A stretch of 64,000 bases of DNA from Natrinema longum (GTDB lineage: Archaea > Halobacteriota > Halobacteria > Halobacteriales > Natrialbaceae). Positions 41,730 to 50,891 of this stretch are shown here, piece by piece (position 1 is the stretch's first letter; every line of letters begins with the position of its first letter). The position numbers were made by a program, and so were the translations under genes. The notes beneath the pieces are model-generated. The model was not told where the DNA came from, did not search any database, and saw only the letters and a list, made by a program, of their open reading frames with translations. Location: assembly GCF_017352095.1 (NCBI RefSeq), contig NZ_CP071463.1, forward strand, positions 1,116,001 to 1,180,000. Reading direction: 5' to 3'.

Positions 41730-42257
41730 ATGCGGAAAAGTGGACCGCCGAAAGGACTCATTGCCTATCTCGTCCTCGAACTCCTCGAGGAAAAACCGCG
41801 GTACGGCTACGAGATCTTGAAGGAAATTCGCGAGATCAGCGGTGGCCACTGGGAGCCCTCGTACGGCTCGGTCTACCCGATCCTCTACAAGTTCGAGGAG
41901 AAGGGGTGGGCCGAACGCATCGAGCGCGACGACGAACCCGATCGGAAGTACTTCGAACTGACCGACGACGGCCACGCGGAACTCGCGGACCGCCGTGCGA
42001 GCGGGTCGGAGAAGGCCCGCGACTTCGCCGACGTCATTCTGGGTTTCTTCCACGTCTACGCGGCGTTTTCGACGGACGATCGGTTCGAGATCCCCGACAT
42101 CGAGGGCGAGTGGCGGTTCGACGAGACGTTCAGCCGGTGGGTCGTCGAACAGGTCGTCCGCCACTACGAACACTACTTCGACACCGAGTTCGAGCGACTC
42201 GAGGCGACGCCCGACGCGTTCTACGAGCGCCACGGGATCGATCCGGACGAGGAGTAG
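41730..42257 (+). CDS. PadR-family transcriptional regulator
   Basis: The 175-residue protein begins with the PadR winged helix: GLIAYLVLELLEEKPRYGYE, ILKEIREISGGHWEPSYGSV, YPILYKFEEKGWAERIER and KYFELTDDGHAEL. An extra C-terminal region with several His, Tyr and acidic residues follows (IEGEWRFDETFSRWVVEQVV, RHYEHYFDTEFERL). PadR proteins repress genes, often in response to aromatic or antimicrobial compounds. It lies divergently to PitA across 162 bp and might regulate it. That is inference from position. Confidence 0.88.
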   Translation: MRKSGPPKGLIAYLVLELLEEKPRYGYEILKEIREISGGHWEPSYGSVYPILYKFEEKGWAERIERDDEPDRKYFELTDDGHAELADRRASGSEKARDFADVILGFFHVYAAFSTDDRFEIPDIEGEWRFDETFSRWVVEQVVRHYEHYFDTEFERLEATPDAFYERHGIDPDEE

Positions 42258-42314
42258 GGGCCGCCGGGACGGCCTCGAGTCCCCGAGTTGCGGGGAGATC
42301 GGTTCCGGAGGCGA

Positions 42315-44159
42315 TCAGGTCGCGAGCAGTTGTGGCCCGAACAACATCAGGACGAAACTGAGCAGCATCGTCAGGCCGATCCCCGTCGTCACCACACGAA
42401 CCATCCCGCGGGTCGCGTCGATCGGGAGTCGGGAGACGATCGCCTCGGTACTCGTCCGGAGGATGTGTCCGCCGTCGAGCGGGAACGCCGGAACGCAGTT
42501 GAAAAAGCCAAGCTGGATGTTGATCCAGCCGGTCCAGAACAGCAGGTTCGCCAGCAGGAAGACGGTCCCGTCCCCGAACGCGCCGAGCGCGCCCTGGGTC
42601 GTATAGAAGTTCTGAATCCCGCCGGTGAAGCCCGCGAAATTAAACGGCATGCCGCCGCCGGTGACGCCGATGACCGGCAGCAGTAACACCACGCCGATCT
42701 TGCCGAGGAAGGTGTCGGCGATGCCGCCGAACCGGGACTCGCCGTCTCCGCCGAGCACTGCCAGGTATTCTTCCGCGGGATAGAGCTGGACGCCGATGTC
42801 GTCGACCGAGATGCCGGCGGTCCCCGGATGCGGCCGGATGCCGAGGTAGCCGGTATCAGCCTGGGGATGTGCATCGAGCGTCAGTTCGTAGCTCCGGCGC
42901 TCGTCGCCGAAATAGCCCGCCACGGTGACCTGCTGGTCGGGCTCGCTGTTCTCGAGGAGCGAGCCGAGCGCCTCGTAGCTGTGGATCCGTTCGCCGTCGA
43001 AGCGAGTGATGACGAAGGTCTCGTCGGTCGGTCCGGTTTCACCCTCGAGCGGGCCGTCCTCGGCGATCGAGACCGCAGCGCCGATCGGCACCTCACGCTC
43101 GACGTCGTCCCCGCCGTCTGCGGGTGCGATCGTCAGCGTTGCGCGCTCGCTGTCGCCGACGGCATCGAAGAAGCCACGTTCCGTCGCGATCGTCCGCCCG
43201 TCGACGGCCCGGATTTCGTCGCCGACGGACAGGCCCGTCGGCCCGTCGGTCATCGCCGCGGTCACGAGCACCGATCGATCGACGGACACCGTCCGCTCGC
43301 CGTCGATCTCGACCGTTACCTGCTCGCCCTCGACCGCCTCGAGCCGGTCGGCGAGTTCGTCGTTGCCCTCGACTGCGGTCCCGTCGACCGCGGTAATCCG
43401 ATCGTTCGGTTCGATACCGGCGTCGGCAGCGGGTGAGTCGGGTGCGACACCGCCGACGGCGGCACCGGGTGCGAGGGCGATCGAGCCGGCGACCGGTCCG
43501 AAGAGCAACGCGAACGCGAGGATCGTAATCGCGAAGTTGTTCGTCACGCCGGCGGCGAACATCCGCGTCTGGCCGCCACGGGAGGCCGCCTTGCTGCTCT
43601 CGTGATCGGGTTCGACGAACGCGCCGACGGGGAGAACAGCGAGCATGGCGATCCCCATCGAATCGATATCGATGTCTTCGACGCGACAGAGCAGTCCGTG
43701 GCCACCCTCGTGGACGACGAGCCCGACGAGCAGGCCGAAGACGATTCCGGGCGTCGCCGAGAGGGGGAGGAAGTCGTTGACGCCGGGGATGACGAGAACG
43801 TTGCGCGGCTGGCGGACGGGAGAAGACACGAGCTGGGGCGAGGACAGCGAGACCATGGCCGCCCGAATCAGGAACACGAACATGCTCACCATCACGACCA
43901 GCGCGATGCCGACGCCGAGGTTCGACCACGCCCGCCAGAAGCGCTTCGGCCGCGCGAGCCGATCGAGCAGGGCCCGGCCGCGTTTGGTGTGGAGCGTGAG
44001 GATCGGACCCTGGGTACCAACGTACTCGGGGAGTTTGCCGGCGTTTCGGAGCCCGACGACTGCGGCCCAGTAGAGAAGGAGGCCGACCAGAACCCACGTG
44101 ACGAGTTCCGAGCCGAATAGTTCGGGCACTGAGACGACAGCGGGAGAGCCGTAATCCAT
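42315..44159 (-). CDS. Site-2 metalloprotease (M50) with PDZ domains, larger paralogue
   Basis: The 614-residue multi-pass protein has the zinc motif HEGGH in LLVGLVVHEGGHGLLCRVED near residue 150. The third ligand is in the C-terminal NCVPAFPLDGGHILR helix. Two PDZ-like segments lie between: VGGVAPDSPAADAGIEPNDR and LSVGDEIRAVDGRTIATERG. Such intramembrane proteases (RseP-like) cut membrane-tethered regulators, and several HTH proteins in this window have that form. It lies 125 bp downstream of lysS on the same strand. A smaller paralogue without PDZ domains is at 49713. Confidence 0.9.
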   Translation of the reverse strand: MDYGSPAVVSVPELFGSELVTWVLVGLLLYWAAVVGLRNAGKLPEYVGTQGPILTLHTKRGRALLDRLARPKRFWRAWSNLGVGIALVVMVSMFVFLIRAAMVSLSSPQLVSSPVRQPRNVLVIPGVNDFLPLSATPGIVFGLLVGLVVHEGGHGLLCRVEDIDIDSMGIAMLAVLPVGAFVEPDHESSKAASRGGQTRMFAAGVTNNFAITILAFALLFGPVAGSIALAPGAAVGGVAPDSPAADAGIEPNDRITAVDGTAVEGNDELADRLEAVEGEQVTVEIDGERTVSVDRSVLVTAAMTDGPTGLSVGDEIRAVDGRTIATERGFFDAVGDSERATLTIAPADGGDDVEREVPIGAAVSIAEDGPLEGETGPTDETFVITRFDGERIHSYEALGSLLENSEPDQQVTVAGYFGDERRSYELTLDAHPQADTGYLGIRPHPGTAGISVDDIGVQLYPAEEYLAVLGGDGESRFGGIADTFLGKIGVVLLLPVIGVTGGGMPFNFAGFTGGIQNFYTTQGALGAFGDGTVFLLANLLFWTGWINIQLGFFNCVPAFPLDGGHILRTSTEAIVSRLPIDATRGMVRVVTTGIGLTMLLSFVLMLFGPQLLAT

Positions 44160-44284
44160 CGATAGTATCTCGGGGTGGCGTTCTCAAATGGCTTTTGTCT
44201 ATTCGGCCGACCGTTCGATCGGCCTCGACCCCACCCCGCCCGACTCGGACGCCGCCGGGAGACCGACGCGTGGCCGACGGCTGC

Positions 44285-45985
44285 TCACCGCTCCCGGCGA
44301 AGCCGCCCGACGACGAACTCCCGGTCGACCTTCGCGAGGAAGGGGCCGAGCTTCGGCCCCTGGTCCTCGTCGAAGAAGAGTCGGTAGCCCGCCGCGAAGA
44401 AGTCGCCGACGTCGACGTCGTGGCGTCTCGCAGTTTCGTAGATTTCGCCCTGGATCTCCTCGGGGTCGTGCCCCGCCTCGATGAAGTCGGCCAGTTCCGC
44501 GAGCGCGGCCTCGGTGTCCGCGTCGAACTCGTGGTCAGGGATCTCGGTGCGCTTGAGTTCGTAATCGAACTCGTTGCCCGTTCGGCGCGCCCAGTTGCGG
44601 GCCTGCTCGACCCGCTCGAGGGCACCCTCGACGGCCCACTCGGGCGCGTCGTCGGGAATGTGTCCCTCGCGACGGGCGATCTCCTCGCGCAGATCGGGAT
44701 CGTCGGTCATCCCGAGCACGGCGGCGAACGTGTAGGGGAGCCGAATCCGCTCCTCGCGGGGTTCGTCGATCACGAACGGGTACACGCGCTCGGCGAAGGC
44801 CCGCTCGTCCTCGCTGGCCTCGATCTCGTCGAAGTAGACCGCCTCGAGCCGGTCGAACTCGTCGACCAGCTGGTCGAGCCGTTCGATGCTGAAGTCCCGG
44901 GCCTTCGCCGGGTCCTTGGCGAAGAAATAGCGCAGGACCTCGGGCTCGAGCAGTTCGAGAACCTCCGAGACGAGGATGACGTTGCCCTCCGAGGACGAAA
45001 AGGGCTCGCCCTCGAGGGTGAACCACTCGTAGACCATCGGCACCGGCGGCTCGATCTCGAGGACGTTGCGCGCGACGTCTTGCCCGCTGGGCCAGGAGCC
45101 TTCGGCGTGGTCCTTCCCGAAGGGTTCGAAGTCGACGCCGAGCAGCTGCCACTGGCCGGGCCACTCGAAGCGCCAGGGGAGTTTGCCCTCCCGCAGCGTG
45201 GCGGTGCCCTCGTGGCCACAGCCCTCGATGGTCTGGTCGCCGGCCTCCATGTCGGTACAGCGGTAGTCGACGGTCGGCGACTCGCCATCTAAATCGACGC
45301 TCGTCACCGTCTCGGTGATCTTGCCACACGCCTCGCAGATCGGGTTGAAGGGGACGTAGTCGCCCTCGGCGTCGACCGTGTCCTGATACTTCGAGAGGAC
45401 CTCGCGTGCCCGCTCCCGGTGCTCGAGGACGAATCGCGTCACCGCCTCGAACTCGCCGGACTCGTACAGTTCCGTGTTCGAAACGAGGTCGATCGGCACG
45501 TCGACGGCGTCGGCGCTGTCCTGAATGATGGTCGAGAAGTGGTCGCCGTAGGAGTCACAACAACCGAACGGGTCCGGGATGTCGGTGTAGGGTGCACCGA
45601 GGTTCCGCCCGAGCGCGCCGGCGTCGACCTCGCCGAGATCGACGAGGTTCCCCTCGAGGTCACAGAGCGTTCGCGGGAGCTTTCGAAGCGGGTCGCGGTC
45701 GTCGGCGGTGAACACCTGCCGGACCTCGTACCCCCGGTCGCGCAGCACTTCGGCGACGTAGTAGCCGCGCATGATTTCGTTGACGTTACCCAGGTGGGGA
45801 ACGCCCGAGGGCGAGATACCGCCCTTGATAACGATCGGCTCCGCCGGCTCTCGCTCCGCGACACGGTCCGCGACCGTATCGGCCCAGAAGGCGTGTCGCG
45901 CGTCGCCCGCGTCCTCGCGCTGGAGGGTGTAGGGACTGATCGCGTCCGACTCCGGGGCGTCTCCCGCGTCTCCGTCGGCACTCAT
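44285..45985 (-). CDS. lysS: Class I lysyl-tRNA synthetase
   Basis: The 566-residue archaeal class I LysRS has the HIGH-type segment GGISPSGVPHLGNVNEIMRG and zinc-binding cysteines in NPICEACGKITETVT. It also has the KMSKS-equivalent LEGEPFSSSEGNVILVSEVL and an anticodon-binding helical C-terminus. It charges tRNA-Lys in the cytoplasm. Its start overlaps the end of the UMP kinase gene by four bases, so the two are probably co-translated. Length is normal for the family. Confidence 0.95.
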   Translation of the reverse strand: MSADGDAGDAPESDAISPYTLQREDAGDARHAFWADTVADRVAEREPAEPIVIKGGISPSGVPHLGNVNEIMRGYYVAEVLRDRGYEVRQVFTADDRDPLRKLPRTLCDLEGNLVDLGEVDAGALGRNLGAPYTDIPDPFGCCDSYGDHFSTIIQDSADAVDVPIDLVSNTELYESGEFEAVTRFVLEHRERAREVLSKYQDTVDAEGDYVPFNPICEACGKITETVTSVDLDGESPTVDYRCTDMEAGDQTIEGCGHEGTATLREGKLPWRFEWPGQWQLLGVDFEPFGKDHAEGSWPSGQDVARNVLEIEPPVPMVYEWFTLEGEPFSSSEGNVILVSEVLELLEPEVLRYFFAKDPAKARDFSIERLDQLVDEFDRLEAVYFDEIEASEDERAFAERVYPFVIDEPREERIRLPYTFAAVLGMTDDPDLREEIARREGHIPDDAPEWAVEGALERVEQARNWARRTGNEFDYELKRTEIPDHEFDADTEAALAELADFIEAGHDPEEIQGEIYETARRHDVDVGDFFAAGYRLFFDEDQGPKLGPFLAKVDREFVVGRLRRER

Positions 45986-46707
45986 TGCTCGTCGCTCGCC
46001 CAGTAGGTCGGTTCCTTGCCGGCAGCCTCGGGAACGACATCCGTTCCCTCGTGATCGCCGAACCGGACCGCGCGGGCGATCCGATCGGGATCCGTGCCGT
46101 CGAGCACGATCGTCCGCATCCCCGAGCGCTCGATGATCTTCGCCGCCAGCAGATCGACGGGTGCAGAGGCCCCCGCGTTCATCTCGAGGCCGGCGATGAC
46201 GTCGACCAGTTCCCCGGCCGAGAGGTGGTCGTACTTGGTCGCGTCGGTGTCCTCGTTGGGATCGGCGCTGTAGACCCCGGGGACGCTCGTCGCGTAGACC
46301 AGCAGGTCGGCGTCGATGTACTCCGCGAGCGCGGCCCCGACCGCGTCGGTGGTCTGGGCCGGTGCCACCCCACCCATGATACAGATGTTGTCACGGCGGA
46401 GCGCCTCGCTGGCCTCCTCGTAATCGAGGGCCGGTGCGGTCACGGACTCCTCGCTCAGCGCGGCGATGAGCAGTCGGGCGTTGAGCCGCGTCACGTCGAT
46501 TCCCAGCTGATCGAGTTCGATCTCGTTGGCTCCGAGATCCCGTGCGGCCCCGATGTACTCGCGAGCGACGCCGCCGCCGCCGACGACGGCTCCGACCCGA
46601 CACCCCTCCGCGATGAGATCTTCGATAACGGCTGCGTGCTCGGCCACCCGATCCGCGCCGGGCTCGGGGACGAGGACGCTCCCGCCGATGGAGACGACCA
46701 CTTTCAT
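45982..46707 (-). CDS. pyrH: Uridylate kinase
   Basis: The 241-residue protein has the amino-acid-kinase fold: the phosphate-binding VVVSIGGSVLVPEPGADR, then GAVVGGGGVAREYIGAARDL, DADLLVYATSVPGVYSADPN and the C-terminal GMRTIVLDGTDPDRI. It makes UDP from UMP in pyrimidine synthesis. The true start is the ATG at 46705-46707. A much longer in-frame reading exists upstream, but it is antisense to the CapA gene. It is the first gene of pyrH-lysS. The archaeal pyrH type (allosterically distinct from the bacterial one) is expected. Confidence 0.95.
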   Translation of the reverse strand: MKVVVSIGGSVLVPEPGADRVAEHAAVIEDLIAEGCRVGAVVGGGGVAREYIGAARDLGANEIELDQLGIDVTRLNARLLIAALSEESVTAPALDYEEASEALRRDNICIMGGVAPAQTTDAVGAALAEYIDADLLVYATSVPGVYSADPNEDTDATKYDHLSAGELVDVIAGLEMNAGASAPVDLLAAKIIERSGMRTIVLDGTDPDRIARAVRFGDHEGTDVVPEAAGKEPTYWASDEQ

Positions 46708-46829
46708 ACTATCGCGGTGTAGCGGAGTTGCTATCTTAAGGGTTGTCAACTGTCCGGGCGTCGTGGTGACACACCGCTCGAGCACCGACGAGGCGAGTCC
46801 GCCGTCGATCCCGAGACCCGCCTTTCGGC

Positions 46830-47930
46830 TCACTCCTCGAGGGACAGGACGAGCCCGTCGCCATGCCGGTCGAACTCGGTGCCGAAGGGGGTCGATAGCT
46901 CGCGCATCCGGTCGCGAGACCACGCGGCCGCGTCCGGGCTCGCCTCGGAGACTGCACAGTCGTCGATCTCGGTCGGGTGCAGTCGGAGTTCGATCGGCCG
47001 GCCGTCGGGCGTCACCGCGAGGACGAACAGGAAGCTTCGATCGTTGCGCAACTCGGGATCGGCCCGATAGTCGTCGACGAAGTCGCCCGCGTCGTAGACG
47101 ATCGGACTGCCCTCGTAGACCTCGATTCCCTGGAAGACGTGAGCGCTGTGGCCGTGCACGACGTCGACTCCTTCGTCGACCAGCCAGCGACCGAACTCCC
47201 GAAACGACTCGGGCGGCTCGGTGACCATGTTCGGACCCCAGTGAAGCGATGCGACCAGCAGATCCGGATTCGTCTCGCGTGCGCGCTCGAGCGTCTCGCG
47301 CACACGCTGTTTCGTTTCCGGATCGTCGACGTCGTCGTCGGACCGCGTCCGACTGCGCGAGTCGAGTCGCGACTCGTCGATTTCGATCCGTGCCGTCCCC
47401 GGAGACGCCTCGTCGGCCGCGTACTCCGGCGTATTGTCGGTGAGCGAGACGACGACCACGTCGAGTCCGCCGTCGCCCGCGTTCGATTCGTCGTCTGTGT
47501 CCGGGTCGTCGTCGCCTCTGTCCGAGCCGCCGATCGTTCGAACCGCCGGCTCGAGGGCCTCGTCGATCGTCGCTCCGGCACCCGCGTGGGCGATTCCGGC
47601 CTCGTCGAGCGCATCGAGGGTGTCCCGCAAGGCCACGACCTCGTAGTCGAGAACGTGATTGTTCGCCAGGGCGCAGATATCGACGCCGGCCCGCTCGAGT
47701 GCGGGGATCGCCCAGTCGGGATCGGCCCGGAAGTGAAACGGACGATGGGTCCGTTGCCACTCCCGCCCGCGAGTCGAGAGCACGCACTCGAGGTTGACGA
47801 CGAGTCCGTCGAGTCCGCGCAGTCGCTCGAGGACGGATCCCCACACGGCCTCGACGGATCGGCGACGCTGGCGGTCGTCGACGAGTCGGCCGAGCATGAC
47901 GTCGCCCGTGAAACCGATTCGAGGTGGCAT
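46830..47930 (-). CDS. CapA-family metallophosphoesterase-like protein
   Basis: From MPPRIGFTGDVMLGRLVDDR at ATG 47928-47930 the protein has about 366 residues. It shows the PgsA/CapA family marks: GDVMLGR, LVVNLECVLSTRG (N-L-E), ALANNHVLDYEVVALRDTLD (NNH-x-D) and LVASLHWGPNMVTEP. GVDVVHGHSAHVFQGIEVYE (GHSxH) and IVYDAGDFVDDY follow. The family has a metallophosphatase fold and is linked to capsule or poly-glutamate synthesis. Here no other capsule gene is adjacent. No signal peptide is visible, so it is probably cytosolic or weakly membrane-associated. Confidence 0.83.
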   Translation of the reverse strand: MPPRIGFTGDVMLGRLVDDRQRRRSVEAVWGSVLERLRGLDGLVVNLECVLSTRGREWQRTHRPFHFRADPDWAIPALERAGVDICALANNHVLDYEVVALRDTLDALDEAGIAHAGAGATIDEALEPAVRTIGGSDRGDDDPDTDDESNAGDGGLDVVVVSLTDNTPEYAADEASPGTARIEIDESRLDSRSRTRSDDDVDDPETKQRVRETLERARETNPDLLVASLHWGPNMVTEPPESFREFGRWLVDEGVDVVHGHSAHVFQGIEVYEGSPIVYDAGDFVDDYRADPELRNDRSFLFVLAVTPDGRPIELRLHPTEIDDCAVSEASPDAAAWSRDRMRELSTPFGTEFDRHGDGLVLSLEE

Positions 47931-48158
47931 AGACGAGGCTTCGTGGTGGACGGACAAAACACTCTCATACGGTCTGCTGTCGCTGGGTGTCGGCGCACCC
48001 GTGTGGGTACGGCGGAACTAACTGACAGGAGTCCGTATCGAGGTGACCGAATTTCGACCCCGTTCAGGCGACCTAGTTCGTCGTCTCTCGCGTGCGCGTC
48101 GAGCCGGATCACTGTCAGCGGCGACAGCTACAAAGTCCGACCCGACCATACCTCGGGT

Positions 48159-48992
48159 ATGCACGTACTCGGTGTTCGAGACGAGGGAGCCGACGACGAC
48201 GCGCTCGAGTCGGTCGTCGATCGGATCGTCGACCGGCTCGCCGAACGGGGACGCGTCGGCGTCGTCAGATACGACGCGACGATCGCGGACGGGACACACG
48301 CACGCGAGTCGATGACGCTCGGTGGGGACGTTACCTACGACCTCGGCGTCGACGGGGACTGGACCGCATCGGGGACGGGGTTGTCCGTCGGCGACGCGCT
48401 CGACAGCCTCGCAACCGACTGCGAGTACGCAGTGGTCGTGAACGTGCCAACGCTTCAGTACCCGTCGGTGATCGTGGGAGCCACTGCCGACGAGAGCGAG
48501 TCGGAGACGTGTCTTGGGGCCGTCGATGGACCCAGGGGCCTCGATCTCGACGCCCTCGTAACGGCCCTGGAGTCGGCCGAACCCCACGAAACCCTCGAGT
48601 CGCTGGTAGCCCGCGTGAAACGGTCGCCCCGAGCCGAGCGGGCGGGCGCGATCGCGACGTTTACCGGCCGGGTCCGTGCGAAAGACAGCGAGGACGACGC
48701 GCCCACCCAGTATCTCGAGTTCGAGAAGTACGAGGGCGTCGCCGACGAGCGAATGGCGGCCCTCGAAACCGATCTCGAGTCTCGAGACGGGGTTCTCGAC
48801 GTCGAACTCTACCACAGAACGGGCGTCGTCGAGGACGGTGAGGACATCGTCTTCGTCGTCGTGCTCGCGGGACACCGGACGGAGGCGTTCCGGACGGTCG
48901 AGGACGGGATCAATCGGCTGAAAGACGAGGTCCCGCTGTTCAAAAAGGAAGTGACGGTCGAAGACGAGTTCTGGGTTCACGATCGATCATAA
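48159..48992 (+). CDS. moaE: MobB-like/MoaE fusion, molybdopterin synthase large subunit
   Basis: The 277-residue protein starts at the ATG at 48159. Residues 1-130 (MHVLGVRDEGADDDALESVV and AVVVNVPTLQYPSVIVG) resemble the MobB-like GTP-binding fold, although a clear P-loop is not obvious. Residues 150-277 are MoaE: ERAGAIATFTGRVRAKDSED, YLEFEKYEGVADERMAALET, DVELYHRTGVVEDGEDIVFV and VVLAGHRTEAFRTVEDGINR, ending in the KKEVTVEDEFWV catalytic-lysine region. MoaE with a thiocarboxylated MoaD or SAMP partner inserts sulfur into precursor Z. The N-terminal fusion is usual in haloarchaea. Confidence 0.88.
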   Translation: MHVLGVRDEGADDDALESVVDRIVDRLAERGRVGVVRYDATIADGTHARESMTLGGDVTYDLGVDGDWTASGTGLSVGDALDSLATDCEYAVVVNVPTLQYPSVIVGATADESESETCLGAVDGPRGLDLDALVTALESAEPHETLESLVARVKRSPRAERAGAIATFTGRVRAKDSEDDAPTQYLEFEKYEGVADERMAALETDLESRDGVLDVELYHRTGVVEDGEDIVFVVVLAGHRTEAFRTVEDGINRLKDEVPLFKKEVTVEDEFWVHDRS

Positions 48993-49248
48993 CTGTTACA
49001 TCCACTCGATAGGAGACTGGAATAAGAGAAACAGTTGTCGAAAACGAGATTCTATCGACCATGATAGAGCGAGGGGCGATAATGAGTTACAGATGGTTTT
49101 AAAACGTCTCGAAGGATCTGAGGCCGTTGTTAATAGTCAGGTAAACGAGGATAAAAGGTCTATTACCCCCCAGATAGCTGAACACAATCGAAATGCCGCT
49201 AATCATCCCGTCTTTATAACAGATATCCCCACCAAGGGGTAATCGTCG
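48993..49248. promoter_or_regulatory. AT-rich promoter region with TATA at 49213-49220
   Basis: No gene lies here. TTTATAAC at 49213-49220 lies about 30 bp before the ATG at 49249, which suits a leaderless start. Downstream of it CCCCACCAAGGGG forms a small palindrome around the likely transcription start, a possible operator. Confidence 0.5.
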
Positions 49249-49488
49249 ATGAGCACGACAGCCCAACCCTCCACGGAAAGCAAGGAACGCCGCCTGAAAA
49301 GTTACCTTCGCGAGCGTGCCGAAGACGGCGAGATGTACTTCAAAGGGAAGTTCATCGCGGACGACGTAGGAATGACGCCAAAAGAGATCGGCGCGCTGAT
49401 GGTCAAGCTCTCGGACTCGGTCAGCGACCTCGAGATCGAGAAGTGGTCGTACACGAGCGCGACCACGTGGCGTGTCGCCCCCGCATAA
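49249..49488 (+). CDS. Small wHTH-like protein (79 aa), DUF7123-type
   Basis: The protein reads TESKERRLKSYLRERAEDGE, YFKGKFIADDVGMTPKEIGA and LMVKLSDSVSDLEIEKWSYT. A helix-turn-helix-like core is visible (FIADDVGMTPKEIGALMVKL) with a beta tail (ATTWRVAPA). Short proteins of this type are conserved in haloarchaea and are often read as DNA-binding. It has its own leaderless-looking promoter. No target is known. Confidence 0.75.
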   Translation: MSTTAQPSTESKERRLKSYLRERAEDGEMYFKGKFIADDVGMTPKEIGALMVKLSDSVSDLEIEKWSYTSATTWRVAPA

Positions 49489-49684
49489 CGGTTCACCGAC
49501 GAGATCGAGCCGCGTTGATCCGGTCCCCCTCGATCCGTGCCGGCACAGTACCGATGCGATTCGGGATGGTCGCAATGAGACGTCGCGTTCCCACGCTGAC
49601 GTTCGGTTTTATACGGAACCCACGATAGCGGAGCCAACGCAGCAGCGCTGCCCGAGAAACGGCCGGCGCTGCCGACGACAGTCG

Positions 49685-49692
49685 TTTTATAC
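49685..49692 (+). promoter_or_regulatory. TATA element of the small site-2 protease gene
   Basis: TTTTATAC is centred about 25 bp before the ATG at 49713, as expected for a leaderless transcript. A similar TTTTATAC occurs at about 49606-49613, with no ORF immediately after it. Confidence 0.5.
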
Positions 49693-49712
49693 CATGGGAT
49701 GTTGAACCACCG

Positions 49713-50873
49713 ATGATGGAGGATGTCGACCGGTCCGGATTCGACACGGCGGGATACGGTGGGCACTCGCCCGAGGACGGGCCGCCGATCGACCGCATCG
49801 AGTCGGTGTTTGCAGTCTACGAGATCCGCCAGGAAGCGGAGCAGTTGGTATACTACGGCGACCCACTGATGCACCCCGAACGGGTGATGCGAGAGCTCTG
49901 GCCCGCGTTCCACGAGCACGGCTACGACGCCGAACTCGAGGCGCGCCACGGCGAGTACGTGCTCGTCGCGGAGCCGTCGACCGTCGGCATCGACGGGATC
50001 CCGTGGACGAATCTCGTACTGCTGATCGCGACCGTCGGTTCGACGCTGTTCGCCGGGGCGTTCTGGTATCAGATCGATCCGTTCGCCGACCCGACCGCGA
50101 TCGTCCACGCCTGGCCGTTTACGGCGGCCATTCTCGGCGTCCTCGGCGTCCACGAGATGGGCCACTACGTCATGAGTCGATACCACCAGGTCGACGCCTC
50201 GTTGCCGTACTTCATTCCGGTCCCGACGCTGATCGGGACGATGGGGGCGGTCATCAAAATGAAAGGCCGGATGCCCGACCGGAAGGCGCTGTTCGATATC
50301 GGCGTCGCCGGCCCGCTCGCGGGCCTGGTCGCGACGATCGGCGTGACCGTGATCGGGCTCCACCTGCCACCCGTGACCGTCGACCCCGCGTTACTCCAGA
50401 ACCCCGACGCGATTCGGATCGAACTCGGCTATCCGCCGCTGCTCGAGTTGCTCGCGGCCGGCTTCGACCAGCCGCTGTACCGGAACGATCCGACGCGAGG
50501 AGTGAACCCGGTCGTCATCGGCGCGTGGGTCGGGATGTTCGTCACGTTCCTCAACCTGATTCCGGTCGGCCAACTCGACGGGGGACACATCCTCCGGGCG
50601 ATGGTCGGCGAGTACCAGGAGACGATCGCCGCGCTCGTCCCGGGCGCGCTCCTCGCGCTCGCTGGCTACCTCTATTACTTTCAGGAGCACAGCCTGAACA
50701 CCGTCTTCGTCTGGATCCTCTGGGGACTGCTGACGATGCTGTTCGCGTCGATGGGGCCGGCGACGCCCATCCGGGACGAACGGTTGGATCCGGGCCGGTT
50801 CGTTCTCGGGATCGTCACCTTCGGCCTCGGCTTGCTCTGTTTCATGCCGATTCCCGTGATGATCGTCGGCTGA
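49713..50873 (+). CDS. Site-2 metalloprotease (M50), PDZ-free paralogue
   Basis: The 386-residue protein has an acidic N-terminal domain of about 100 residues (IESVFAVYEIRQEAEQLVYY). Membrane helices follow, with AAILGVLGVHEMGHYVMSRY as the HExxH zinc motif and FLNLIPVGQLDGGHILRAMV as the third-ligand helix. The AVIKMKGRMPDRKALFDIGV and AGPLAGLVATIGVTVIG segments are typical of the family. No PDZ domain lies between the motifs, unlike the paralogue at 42315. The N-terminal domain is probably cytoplasmic. Two ATG codons stand in tandem at 49713 and 49716. Confidence 0.9.
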   Translation: MMEDVDRSGFDTAGYGGHSPEDGPPIDRIESVFAVYEIRQEAEQLVYYGDPLMHPERVMRELWPAFHEHGYDAELEARHGEYVLVAEPSTVGIDGIPWTNLVLLIATVGSTLFAGAFWYQIDPFADPTAIVHAWPFTAAILGVLGVHEMGHYVMSRYHQVDASLPYFIPVPTLIGTMGAVIKMKGRMPDRKALFDIGVAGPLAGLVATIGVTVIGLHLPPVTVDPALLQNPDAIRIELGYPPLLELLAAGFDQPLYRNDPTRGVNPVVIGAWVGMFVTFLNLIPVGQLDGGHILRAMVGEYQETIAALVPGALLALAGYLYYFQEHSLNTVFVWILWGLLTMLFASMGPATPIRDERLDPGRFVLGIVTFGLGLLCFMPIPVMIVG

Positions 50874-50891
50874 CATCGGTCAGCGGAGTGC

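Noticed and set aside
46977-48158. Long plus-strand frame running into the MoaE gene (about 390 extra codons)
   Set aside because: It is antisense to the CapA-family gene, whose motifs (GDVMLGR, NNHVLDY, GHSAH) are clear. The MoaE protein starts at 48159 with its own ATG.
49472-49705. 77-codon frame between the 79-aa gene and the site-2 protease
   Set aside because: It is basic and low in acidic residues, with no haloarchaeal codon bias. The region is better read as the promoter of the protease gene, with a TATA at 49685.
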